The position numbers and the translations under genes are program-made. Below the pieces are notes generated by a model. The model ran no database searches. It saw nothing but the letters and a program-made list of their open reading frames with translations, and was not told the DNA's origin. This document shows positions 45,466 to 53,120 of a DNA stretch of 64,000 nt, piece after piece. The stretch's first letter is position 1. Every line of letters begins with the position of its first letter. The stretch lies in NCBI GenBank assembly GCA_019753175.1, contig JAIELK010000019.1, forward strand, positions 62,001-126,000. Reading direction: 5' to 3'. The stretch is from Hyphomonadaceae bacterium (GTDB lineage: Bacteria; Pseudomonadota; Alphaproteobacteria; Caulobacterales; Aquidulcibacteraceae).

Positions 45466-46497
45466 ATTCCGCCCCTTAGCCGCCGGAGCTTCGCGCTCGG
45501 CGCATCGGCAGCCGCGCTGGCTGCCTGTATGCAGCCAAACGACGCCCAAGTCGTGAACGTCTACTCGGCGCGCCACTACGATGCCGACCGGCGTCTGTAC
45601 GCCGCGTTCGAGGACGCGACTGGCGTGGCGGTGCGGGTGCTGCCGGCCAATGCCGAGCAATTGCTGGAGCGGCTGCGCGTCGAGGGTGACGCCACCGAGG
45701 CTGATCTCATCGTCGCCGCCGACGCCGGCAATCTCTGGCGCATGAAGGAAGCCGGTCTGCTGCGAAACACGACCACGCCGGCGCTCGAACAAGGCGTGCC
45801 GGCGCGCTTGCGCGACCCCAACGGCGCCTATTGGGGGTTCAGCAAACGCGCGCGCGTCATCATCTACCGCAAGGATGCGGTGCAGCCGGAGGAAGTCGCC
45901 TCGTTCGACGACCTGGCGCGCCCGCGCTTTCGCAGCCAGATCGTCGCGCGCAGCTCCACCAACGTGTATCAGCTTTCGATGCTCGCCGCGCGCATCGAGC
46001 GGCTCGGGCCCGATAATGCGCGCGCCTGGGCAAGCGGGGTGCGCGCCAATTTTGCGCGCGATCCGCGCGGCAATGACACCGACCAGATCAAGGCGGTCGC
46101 CGCCGGCGAGGCGCAGGCGACACTCTGCAACCACTATTATTTTTTCCGACTGATGCGCTCGGAAGACGGCGCCGATCGCGAAGCTGTGTCGAAGGTCGGG
46201 TTGATCTTGCCGGACCAAGCGGGTGCGGGAACACACGTCAACATCTCTGGCGCTGGCGTCGCCACGCATGCGAAGCGGCCGGAGCGCGCGGTGCAATTGC
46301 TGGAATACTTGGTAAGCGATGCGGCGCAAGCGCTGCTGGCGCCGCTCAATGACGAGTTTCCGATCCGTCCCGGCGTGCCGGCCGCGCCTGAATTGGCCGC
46401 GCTCGGCGCCTTCAAGGAAGAAGAGGTTGCGCTTGACGCGCTCGGTCGGCGTCAAGCCGAAGCAGCGCGCATTTATGAGGAAGCCGGCTGGCGGTGA
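45463..46497 (+). CDS. Ferric iron ABC transporter substrate-binding lipoprotein (FbpA-like), apparent CTG start
   Basis: This is a predicted iron-binding protein of 344 residues. Reading from CTG 45463 gives a leader IPPLSRRSFALGASAAALAAC, with a twin-Arg motif (SRRSFALG) and lipobox LAAC, so it should be a Tat-exported lipoprotein. Starting at the later ATG (45529) would delete the whole leader. The mature part has VNVYSARHYDADRRLYAAFE, LWRMKEAGLLR, SSTNVYQLSMLAA and CNHYYFFRLM, whose adjacent Tyr residues match the ferric site of FbpA. It overlaps the permease gene by four bases and belongs to an fbpABC-type operon. Confidence 0.85.
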   Translation: MIPPLSRRSFALGASAAALAACMQPNDAQVVNVYSARHYDADRRLYAAFEDATGVAVRVLPANAEQLLERLRVEGDATEADLIVAADAGNLWRMKEAGLLRNTTTPALEQGVPARLRDPNGAYWGFSKRARVIIYRKDAVQPEEVASFDDLARPRFRSQIVARSSTNVYQLSMLAARIERLGPDNARAWASGVRANFARDPRGNDTDQIKAVAAGEAQATLCNHYYFFRLMRSEDGADREAVSKVGLILPDQAGAGTHVNISGAGVATHAKRPERAVQLLEYLVSDAAQALLAPLNDEFPIRPGVPAAPELAALGAFKEEEVALDALGRRQAEAARIYEEAGWR

Positions 46498-48104
46498 CCG
46501 CGCTCGACCCGACGACCGCTTCGCTCGAAAGCGCAACGCCCCAGTCTGTGGCGCGAGCGCGCCGCTTGAAACTACGCTTGGACGGCGTAACGGCGGGCGC
46601 GGCGATCGCTGCGATCATCTGTGCGGCGCCAGCGTTCGCCGTTTTGGTTCTGGCCCTATGGCCGAGCGACAACGCCGCCGCGTTCGGCGGCGCGCTGCTG
46701 CGCGACGGCGCCGTCGGCACACTGCTGCTGGTCGTGTTCGGCGGCGGCGGCGCCATAGCACTCGGCGCCATCGCGGCCTGGCTCGTCGCCGCGTGCGCGT
46801 TTCCGGGGCGAAGGCTGTTGGCGTGGCTGCTGGTGCTGCCGCTTGCCGCGCCGTCCTACGTGCTTGCTTACGCTTACGCCGGCATGACCTGGGCGGGTGG
46901 CGCGAGCCCCGTTGCGTTGACCGGGATCCCAGGTGCGGCATTTGTCTATGCGGTCGGACTCTATCCTTATGTCTATCTCGCCGCCTCTGCTGCGTTTGCG
47001 CGACGATCATCGTCCGCTATCGAAGCGGCGCGCACGCTTGGCGCCAAGCCGCTGGATGTGTTCTGGCGCGCGGCGCTGCCGCTGGCGCGTCCGGCAATCG
47101 CCGCGGGCGGCGCGCTGGCGCTGATGGAAATCGCCGCCGACTACGGCGCGGCGCATCACTTCGGACTGACGACTCTCTCAACGGCCGTGTTCCGCGCCTG
47201 GTACGCGCACGGCGAGCCGCAGGCGGCGCTGCAGATTGCAAGCGCGTTGCTGGCGGCGGCGCTGGTGCTGCTGTGGATCGAGCGCAGCGCGCGCGGACGC
47301 GCATCCTACGCCGGCGGCTTGACGCGCGCGCACGACACCGGCCGCTACGCCCTCTCGCCGGTTGCGGGGATCGCCGCCGCGAGCTTCTGCACGGGGTTGG
47401 TGGTGTTTGGCGCGGCGCTGCCATTGGCGTGGCTCGCACGCTTGGCGCTCTTGCACGGCCAAGTCGAAGACATACTCGAACCTTTGGGCAATTCTATCCT
47501 CTTGGCCATGGGCGGCGCGGCCGTGACGCTCGTGTTCGCGACAATCATCGCGGTGGTCGCGCGACGCGCCGGCGCTATCGGACGCATCGGCGCTTACGCC
47601 GCTGGGCTGGGTTACGCCGCACCCGGCGCGGTGATCGCGCTCGGCGCGCTGGCGCTGTTCGGCCTCGCCCGAGACGCGGGCTGGATTAGCGGCCTCAGCG
47701 CCGCGCTCGCGCTGACCGCGCTTGTCTGGGCTTATGCGGCGCGCTTCGCCGCAGCCGGCGTGCAACCCATCGACGCAGGCCTTACGCGGCTCTCTAAGGG
47801 CATCGACGCCGCCGCACGCACGCTGGGCGCCAATGCTTGGCGGCGCCTTGCTCGCATCGATGCGCCGATCGCCGCGCCCAGCCTCGCCGCTGCGGGCCTC
47901 ATTCTGTTCGTGGAAATACTCAAGGAGCTGCCGGCGACTCTGATCCTGCGTCCGTTCGATTTCGACACGCTTGCTGTGCGCGCGTACGCCTATGCAAGCG
48001 ACGAACGCCTGCTCGAAGCGGCTGCGCCGGCGCTGCTGATTTTCGTGGCGGGTTTGCTACCTATGCTGCTGCTCACACGCGGCGTGCTCAAGAGCGCGCG
48101 ATGA
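46494..48104 (+). CDS. Ferric iron ABC transporter permease (FbpB-like, fused two-module)
   Basis: This inner-membrane permease has 536 residues and about twelve helices. Two copies of the EAA-type loop are visible: IEAARTLGAKPLDVFWRAALPLARP in the first half and IDAAARTLGANAWRRLARIDAPIAAP in the second. This is the usual single-chain FbpB/SfuB architecture. The start is GTG at 46494, sharing GTGA with the stop of the binding-protein gene; the stop shares ATGA with the ATPase gene. Confidence 0.92.
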   Translation: MTALDPTTASLESATPQSVARARRLKLRLDGVTAGAAIAAIICAAPAFAVLVLALWPSDNAAAFGGALLRDGAVGTLLLVVFGGGGAIALGAIAAWLVAACAFPGRRLLAWLLVLPLAAPSYVLAYAYAGMTWAGGASPVALTGIPGAAFVYAVGLYPYVYLAASAAFARRSSSAIEAARTLGAKPLDVFWRAALPLARPAIAAGGALALMEIAADYGAAHHFGLTTLSTAVFRAWYAHGEPQAALQIASALLAAALVLLWIERSARGRASYAGGLTRAHDTGRYALSPVAGIAAASFCTGLVVFGAALPLAWLARLALLHGQVEDILEPLGNSILLAMGGAAVTLVFATIIAVVARRAGAIGRIGAYAAGLGYAAPGAVIALGALALFGLARDAGWISGLSAALALTALVWAYAARFAAAGVQPIDAGLTRLSKGIDAAARTLGANAWRRLARIDAPIAAPSLAAAGLILFVEILKELPATLILRPFDFDTLAVRAYAYASDERLLEAAAPALLIFVAGLLPMLLLTRGVLKSAR

Positions 48105-49117
48105 GCGACATCGTGATCCGAGATGTTCGCCGCTGCTACGGCCTCGCGCACGCGCTGGATGGCGTGAGCTTCACGGCGGACGCCGGCAAGGTTCTTGCGT
48201 TGCTTGGGCCCTCCGGCTCCGGCAAATCGACGGTCCTGCGTCTCATAGCGGGACTGGAGCCCGTCGACGCCGGGAGCATTCGCGTCGGCGACGAACTGCT
48301 TTCTTCGCCGCAGCACACCCTGCCGGCGGAGGCGCGCCGCATCGGCGTGGTGTTCCAGGACTATGCGCTGTTCCCGCACTTGACCGCTGCGGAAAACGTG
48401 GCGTTCGGACTTGCGGGCCTGCCACGCACGGAGCGCGAGCAAAGCGCGCTAAATTGGTTGGATCGGGTCGGACTGAAACGACGCGCCGGCGCTTACCCGC
48501 ACGAGCTGTCGGGGGGCGAACAACAACGGGTGGCGCTGGCGCGAGCGCTGGCGCCAACGCCGCGCGCGGTGCTGCTTGACGAACCCTTCTCCGGGCTCGA
48601 CAGCGTGCTGCGCGCAGAGCTACGCGACGCGACGTTGCAAACGCTGGCGGAAGCAAAGATCACCACGCTGTTCGTAACCCACGACGCCGAGGACGCGCTG
48701 CAGGCGGCCGACAAGCTGGTGCTGTTGAAGGCTGGGCGCGTGTTGCAGGAGGCGGCGCCACGCCACGCCTACGACGCGCCCGCTTCGCTTGAGGTCGCAG
48801 CAGCGCTCGGCCCGATCAACGTGTTCGCTGGACGCGTGCTGAACGGGGCGGCAGCAACGCCGTTCGGCACTGTGTTCACTCCACACTTGCCCGAGGGTGC
48901 GCCGGTTCAAGTTGCAGTGCGCGCCGAAGCCCTCCGCCTCACACCAGGCTCACAGGCGCGCGTGTTGAGCGTACGACCGCACGGCGCGCACGACCTCGTG
49001 CGAATCGAAGCGAACGGCGGGGCATGGCGCGTGTTGACACCGGCGCGAACGCCCTTGGGGGAGCGTGTTGACGTGACGCTCGATCCAGCGGGCGCCTTTG
49101 TTTTCCAAGCAGATTAG
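48101..49117 (+). CDS. Ferric iron ABC transporter ATP-binding protein (FbpC-like)
   Basis: This is a cytoplasmic ATPase of 338 residues. Motifs are Walker A GPSGSGKST, Q-loop VFQDYALFPHLTAAENV, signature LSGGEQQRVALARAL, Walker B AVLLDEPFSGLD and H-loop FVTHD. The C-terminal TOBE-like domain (about 240-338) is typical of the FbpC/PotA branch. It completes the three-gene importer. Its TAG overlaps the stop of the convergent methyltransferase gene (TTAG, 49114-49117). Confidence 0.93.
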   Translation: MSDIVIRDVRRCYGLAHALDGVSFTADAGKVLALLGPSGSGKSTVLRLIAGLEPVDAGSIRVGDELLSSPQHTLPAEARRIGVVFQDYALFPHLTAAENVAFGLAGLPRTEREQSALNWLDRVGLKRRAGAYPHELSGGEQQRVALARALAPTPRAVLLDEPFSGLDSVLRAELRDATLQTLAEAKITTLFVTHDAEDALQAADKLVLLKAGRVLQEAAPRHAYDAPASLEVAAALGPINVFAGRVLNGAAATPFGTVFTPHLPEGAPVQVAVRAEALRLTPGSQARVLSVRPHGAHDLVRIEANGGAWRVLTPARTPLGERVDVTLDPAGAFVFQAD

Positions 49118-50193
49118 GTCGCGCCTTGCTTGCGCTTTTGCCCGTTTTCGGCAAGCACGCGCGCAATCACTTCGGCAGAGTTGTCGTCGCGAACGCGCCG
49201 GGCCCGAGCCTCCTCCGGGCTTTCTGCTTCGCGCGGCCGGTCGGGCGCCTCCATCGTCCCAGGCTTGCGCAGCGTGAAACGGCGGCGTTCGAGCCGGCGC
49301 TGCGTCAAGAGCGTCATGCGTGCGCGCCAAGCTTCGACTTCCCAGGCAAGCTCACGCGCGGTGAGAACGTCGAGGTCGCCAGCATCGGCGAGCCGCTCGC
49401 TCAAACGCTTGAAGCCGTCCTTGGCGGCGGTCAGGAAGGGCTCGGTGAGATCGTCATCGGCTTCAATCGAGAAACCAACATCAATGAAGAACTGCCGCAG
49501 GTCGCCGTGTGCGCGGATGTGCGGCTCGGCGAACGACGACGCGAAAGCCGTAGCGAGCGCCCGCGTCGGTAGGCCGGTATAGGACTCGACCAGCGCACAG
49601 GCGCCCGGCTTCAAAGACTTCATGAGCTGCTGAACCAAGTGCGGCGGATAACTGCAATAGGCGAAGTCATCCACACTCAGGATCGCGTCGAAACGGTTCG
49701 GCGTGAACACATGCGCTTCAAGATCGATGCGAGTCACGCTCACCTTGGCGTCGAGCTTCGAGGTAGCCACGCCGCGCCTGAGCGCGTCGATGGTCTCCTC
49801 GCGCCACTCGAACGCCTCGATGCGCCCTGGATGCGCCCGCGCAATCACCTTGATCGGCCCGACGACGCCGGGGCCGAGCAACGCGAGCACGCCATCGGGC
49901 GTCAAGCCTGTAGCGGCGGGATCGAACGCATCGGTTTCCAGAATCGGCCGCACATGATCGTCGCCCCAGAGCAAGGACAGTGCTGCGAGTCGAGGCGGCA
50001 GTTCGAAGGGTGGTGCATCGAAGAGGGCGTCGTCAGCGCCCTCGGTGCGGTCGTTGGCGGCGACGAGCTGCGCTTCAATCTCGGCCGCCGCGGCGGTTTC
50101 GTCGAACGCCTCGCCTTCCCACCAAGCGGCGAAGCGCGCGCGCATCAGCGCGAGCTTTCGCTTGTCGAGCAGGGTCTTGAGGGCGACGGCCAT
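49114..50193 (-). CDS. SAM-dependent methyltransferase-like protein
   Basis: This predicted cytoplasmic protein has 359 residues. The central part has a Rossmann-like pattern: LALLGPGVVGPIKVIARAHPGRIEAFEW, then VSVTRIDLEAHVFTPNRFDAILSVDDFAYCS and SLKPGACALVESYTG, consistent with a class I methyltransferase, but the SAM-binding glycine motif is not canonical. The N-terminal 70 residues and the charged C-terminal tail (MTLLTQRRLERRRF, then a Glu/Arg-rich end) are not recognised. Substrate unknown. Confidence 0.6.
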   Translation of the reverse strand: MAVALKTLLDKRKLALMRARFAAWWEGEAFDETAAAAEIEAQLVAANDRTEGADDALFDAPPFELPPRLAALSLLWGDDHVRPILETDAFDPAATGLTPDGVLALLGPGVVGPIKVIARAHPGRIEAFEWREETIDALRRGVATSKLDAKVSVTRIDLEAHVFTPNRFDAILSVDDFAYCSYPPHLVQQLMKSLKPGACALVESYTGLPTRALATAFASSFAEPHIRAHGDLRQFFIDVGFSIEADDDLTEPFLTAAKDGFKRLSERLADAGDLDVLTARELAWEVEAWRARMTLLTQRRLERRRFTLRKPGTMEAPDRPREAESPEEARARRVRDDNSAEVIARVLAENGQKRKQGAT

Positions 50194-50219
50194 GGCCCCG
50201 CCAGCTTAAGCGAATCCCG

Positions 50220-51236
50220 TTAACGATTTGCTTGGGCGGGCGGAATGAGCGGCGGGGCCTGCGATGGCAGGGGCGCGGTGGGGTCCTCCAGGAACGCCAG
50301 AATATCGGCGAAGACCACCTCGCGCTGCGTGTCTCGTAAGAGCCAATGGAAGCCGTTCTCGTAAAGTGCGGTGCGCGCGCTTGCAGGCAAGCGGCGCGCG
50401 GCGGTTTCAGCCGAACGGCGCGGAATGATGTCGTCACGCGCGCCAACCAGGAACAACACGTCGCCGGTGAGATTTGGCGCGCGGGCGGTGGCGCGCTCCA
50501 TCAGGGTGACAAGGCCGTAAACGGCGTCGATGCGGGTAGACCAGATCATGTTTGGATCGCGCGAGGCGCGGATGAGCGCTTCGCGATTATCCGTCGACAC
50601 GCGCGGGCGCATGTTGCGGGTCGGCTTCACCGGCTGCCACGGGAAGGTGTGCGCACTGACCCAGAGCGTCAGCGCGTAGGCGTCGGGCAGCGTCGACCAA
50701 CCCCAAACGCCGGGCGCCACCAGCAACACGCGATCGACCGCGGGGGCGTTCTCGGCGCCTAGCGTCGCCATTACCGTCGCCGCGCCCATGCTGTCGCCCA
50801 TAACGGCGATGCGTGCGCCGGGGTGCGCGCGGCGCGCCACCACGACGGCAGTGCGTAGATCCTCGGTGATCAGCCGCTCGCCGCCCCAAACGCCGCGCCG
50901 CGGCGAACGGCCGAAGCCGCGCGCGTCATAGGCGTAAAGGGCGACGCCGCGCTCTGCGAACCACGGACCGGCGAGATAGAACGCATTGGCGTAATCGTTC
51001 ATGCCGTGCAGCGCGACGATCACCGTAGAAGGCTGTCGCCCGTCCGGCGGCAGCCAGGCAGAGAGCCCGAGCGCGGTCCCGTCGAACGACACAAATCGCT
51101 CGCCGGCGGCATCGAAGTGCGGGCCGACAAAATCCGAAAGCGGGCTTCGCGCGCGCTGTACGGTTGGCACGCACGCGGCGAGCGCGAGCGCAGCGAGGCA
51201 CATCAGCACACGTCCCCATTTCGGCATGATGCTCAT
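50220..51236 (-). CDS. Lipoprotein alpha/beta hydrolase (monoacylglycerol lipase-like)
   Basis: This is a predicted lipoprotein of 338 residues with lipobox LAAC after a short signal (MSIMPKWGRVLMCLAALAL). The hydrolase core has VIVALHGMNDYANAF (oxyanion), the nucleophile elbow MGDSMGAATVM, the acid in LFLVGARDDIIP, and the His in ENGFHWLLRD. It resembles lysophospholipase/monoacylglycerol lipases of the Hydrolase_4 group. The start overlaps the uracil-DNA glycosylase stop (ATGA), so the two are cotranscribed. Confidence 0.87.
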   Translation of the reverse strand: MSIMPKWGRVLMCLAALALAACVPTVQRARSPLSDFVGPHFDAAGERFVSFDGTALGLSAWLPPDGRQPSTVIVALHGMNDYANAFYLAGPWFAERGVALYAYDARGFGRSPRRGVWGGERLITEDLRTAVVVARRAHPGARIAVMGDSMGAATVMATLGAENAPAVDRVLLVAPGVWGWSTLPDAYALTLWVSAHTFPWQPVKPTRNMRPRVSTDNREALIRASRDPNMIWSTRIDAVYGLVTLMERATARAPNLTGDVLFLVGARDDIIPRRSAETAARRLPASARTALYENGFHWLLRDTQREVVFADILAFLEDPTAPLPSQAPPLIPPAQANR

Positions 51237-51817
51237 GGCTTCAGCACCTCCCCCACCCGACGCCGCAGCGCCGGGACTAGCTCGGTTTCGAACCACCGAT
51301 TTCGCTTGAGCCAAGCGCTATTGCGCCACGAGGGATGGGGCAAGGGCACAATCGTTGGCGGATAGCCGCGCCAGCCTTTCACTGTCTCCGACACTGTCAG
51401 CTTCACCGCATCCTTCAGATGGTAGCGCTGTGCATAATGGCCGACGAGCAGCGTCAAACGCACGTTCGTCAGAAGGGGCAGCAGGCGCGGACGCCACATC
51501 GGTGCACACTCCGGCCGCGGCGGGAGATCGGCGCCGTTCACCGTGCCAGGGTAGCAGAAGCCCATCGCCGCGACGGCGACGTTGCGTTTGTCGTAGAAAC
51601 GGGCGCGATCGATGCCCATCCACTCGCGCAGCCGGTCGCCGGAGGGATCGTTCCAGGGAACGCCGGTTTCGTGCACGCGCCGGCCCGGCGCCTGCCCTAC
51701 GATCAGGATGCGTGCGTCGGCCTGCACCCACACCACCGGGCGCGGTTCGTGCGGCAACCGCTCGGCACAATGCCTGCAGGCCCGGATTGCGTCGACTACC
51801 GCCTCCAAACTGTCCAT
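51233..51817 (-). CDS. Uracil-DNA glycosylase family protein, probable 4Fe-4S type
   Basis: This cytoplasmic protein has 194 residues. Motif A is ILIVGQAPGRRVHETGVPWND, motif B is PLPHPSWRN, and four Cys (CRHC near the N-terminus, FCYPG and PECAP in the middle) match the iron-sulphur ligands of family 4/5-type UDGs. It would excise uracil or related damage from DNA. The sequence of motif A (GQAPG) differs from the canonical GEGPG of family 4, so the exact subfamily is open. Confidence 0.85.
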   Translation of the reverse strand: MDSLEAVVDAIRACRHCAERLPHEPRPVVWVQADARILIVGQAPGRRVHETGVPWNDPSGDRLREWMGIDRARFYDKRNVAVAAMGFCYPGTVNGADLPPRPECAPMWRPRLLPLLTNVRLTLLVGHYAQRYHLKDAVKLTVSETVKGWRGYPPTIVPLPHPSWRNSAWLKRNRWFETELVPALRRRVGEVLKP

Positions 51818-51976
51818 GGCGGCGATGCTTTGCGATGACCGCCCGGGGCCGTCCAGACCCTATGCGCCGCATTCGCTGCATTCTGAGAGGCCCGTTCAAG
51901 TTGCGCTCAGGAGGCGCGCGCTAATCATCGACCCATGAAGCGCGATGAGGGCGCGTCAGGAACTGGGAGCACCACA

Positions 51977-52474
51977 ATGAACCGTATCGTTACCGCCACA
52001 GCCGCTTTCGCCGCGATGGCCTGCTTTGCCCTCGAAGCGTCGGCGCAAAACCGCACCGTCGTCAGCCAGTGGGGCCGTGACAATGGCGCCGCCTCGGTGC
52101 AGCAAGGCCGAGATAACCGCGCCAATATCGACCAGAGTGGCCGCAGCCACTACGCGCGCGCCATCCAAGACGGCCGCCGCAACTTCCTGCGGATGCAGCA
52201 AGGCGGTACGCGCAACGAGGCCGTGACCGAGCAATATGGCGACGACAACCTCGCCGTCACCGGTCAAGATGGGCGTCGCCTGAACTCGCGCATCTATCAG
52301 TCTGGCTACGGCAACGTCGCCGGCGTCGCGCAGATTGGCAACGGCAGCCGCGCCACGACCGACCAGGTCGGCGTCGACAACACCTCGGCGATCATCCAGG
52401 TCGGCAACAATCAGAACGCCAATGTCACTCAGCGCGGCACCGGCAACATCACCGTCGTTGTGCAAGGCGAGTAA
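51977..52474 (+). CDS. Curlin-repeat functional amyloid protein (CsgA/CsgB-like)
   Basis: This is an exported protein of 165 residues with a signal peptide ending LEASAQN. The mature part is about a dozen tandem half-repeats of 10-12 residues with the curlin spacing of Gln, Gly and Asn: for example SVQQGRDNRANIDQSG, AVTEQYGDDNLAV, VAQIGNGSRAT and NANVTQRGTGN. These fold into a beta-solenoid that polymerises as curli-like fibre. The sequence is shorter and more Arg/Asp-rich than E. coli CsgA, so it could be major or nucleator subunit. A terminator-like hairpin and a CsgH-like gene follow; csgG, csgE and csgF are not in the window. Confidence 0.9.
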   Translation: MNRIVTATAAFAAMACFALEASAQNRTVVSQWGRDNGAASVQQGRDNRANIDQSGRSHYARAIQDGRRNFLRMQQGGTRNEAVTEQYGDDNLAVTGQDGRRLNSRIYQSGYGNVAGVAQIGNGSRATTDQVGVDNTSAIIQVGNNQNANVTQRGTGNITVVVQGE

Positions 52475-52493
52475 CGTCCACGAGCCTTGTGTT

Positions 52494-52535
52494 GCGGAAG
52501 GGCGCCCCTCCCCCCAGCGCCCTTCCGCTCTTTTT
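52494..52535 (+). terminator. Strong intra-operon hairpin terminator or attenuator
   Basis: A perfect 12-bp stem GCGGAAGGGCGC / GCGCCCTTCCGC with an 11-base C-rich loop is followed by TCTTTTT. It lies 20 bases after the curlin stop and ends 18 bases before the next ATG, so it should make the curlin message more abundant than the csgH-like message. Confidence 0.9.
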
Positions 52536-52553
52536 CCTCAAATGGAGGTTACG

Positions 52554-53003
52554 ATGAACAAAATCGTCCTCGCCGTGGCGGCTCTCGTCGCCGCAACCGC
52601 TTGCGGCGCTGCAGCGCGTAGCGAACAAGCCTCGCCTCTCGCATCCACCGCCGCGGCCGCTGCTTACAGCGTTGAAGCGACACCAGCCGAGGCGCCCGTG
52701 CAGGTGACAGTCGCACCGATAGAGTGCGCCATTCGCACCGTCCGCACCGCCGACGGCGTGCGCTTCGATGCGATCGCCGACGGCTTTGCGCCAATCTCCG
52801 GGCAATACGAGTTCGTGCTGACCAAAACCGATGCGGCCGGCTCGTCCGACATTGTCCAAGGCGGTGATTTCAGTCTGGCGCCAGGCCAGCGTGAAATGCT
52901 CGGTAGCGCTGAACTCAGCTTGGATCGCGGCGCACGCTATCGCGCCCGCTTGGTGCTGAGCGACGCCGAGGGCGAACTCTGCCGCAGCGTGCGGCGCTCA
53001 TAG
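52554..53003 (+). CDS. csgH: CsgH-like curli assembly chaperone
   Basis: This is an exported protein of 149 residues (signal or lipobox-like N-terminus: MNKIVLAVAALVAATACG). The C-terminal Ig-like domain with IECAIRTVRTADGVRFDAI, GQYEFVLTKTDAAGSSDIVQGGDF and LVLSDAEGELC matches CsgH, an alphaproteobacterial inhibitor of premature amyloid formation. The two Cys probably pair. GGAGG precedes the ATG. Position directly after a curlin gene supports the call. Confidence 0.85.
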   Translation: MNKIVLAVAALVAATACGAAARSEQASPLASTAAAAAYSVEATPAEAPVQVTVAPIECAIRTVRTADGVRFDAIADGFAPISGQYEFVLTKTDAAGSSDIVQGGDFSLAPGQREMLGSAELSLDRGARYRARLVLSDAEGELCRSVRRS

Positions 53004-53100
53004 GCACGCGCTGCGTCGCTCCCGGATTGGTCGCGTAAGCGCCCAGTCCGGGAATGGGTGGGTGATCGCGTCTCGCCATGAACGCATCGCTGTGCTTGAA

Positions 53101-53117
53101 GCTCCCCCAGGGGGAGC
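53101..53117. promoter_or_regulatory. Palindrome overlapping the ribosome site of the CE15-like gene
   Basis: GCTCCCCCAGGGGGAGC is a perfect odd-length palindrome whose right half (GGGGGAG) is the Shine-Dalgarno for the ATG at 53121. In mRNA it could fold and mask the ribosome site, or at DNA level be an operator. A regulatory effect is inference. Confidence 0.45.
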
Positions 53118-53120
53118 ATC

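Noticed and set aside
45448-46536. Minus-strand open frame of 362 codons
   Set aside because: Antisense to the ferric-binding protein, which has clear domain motifs.
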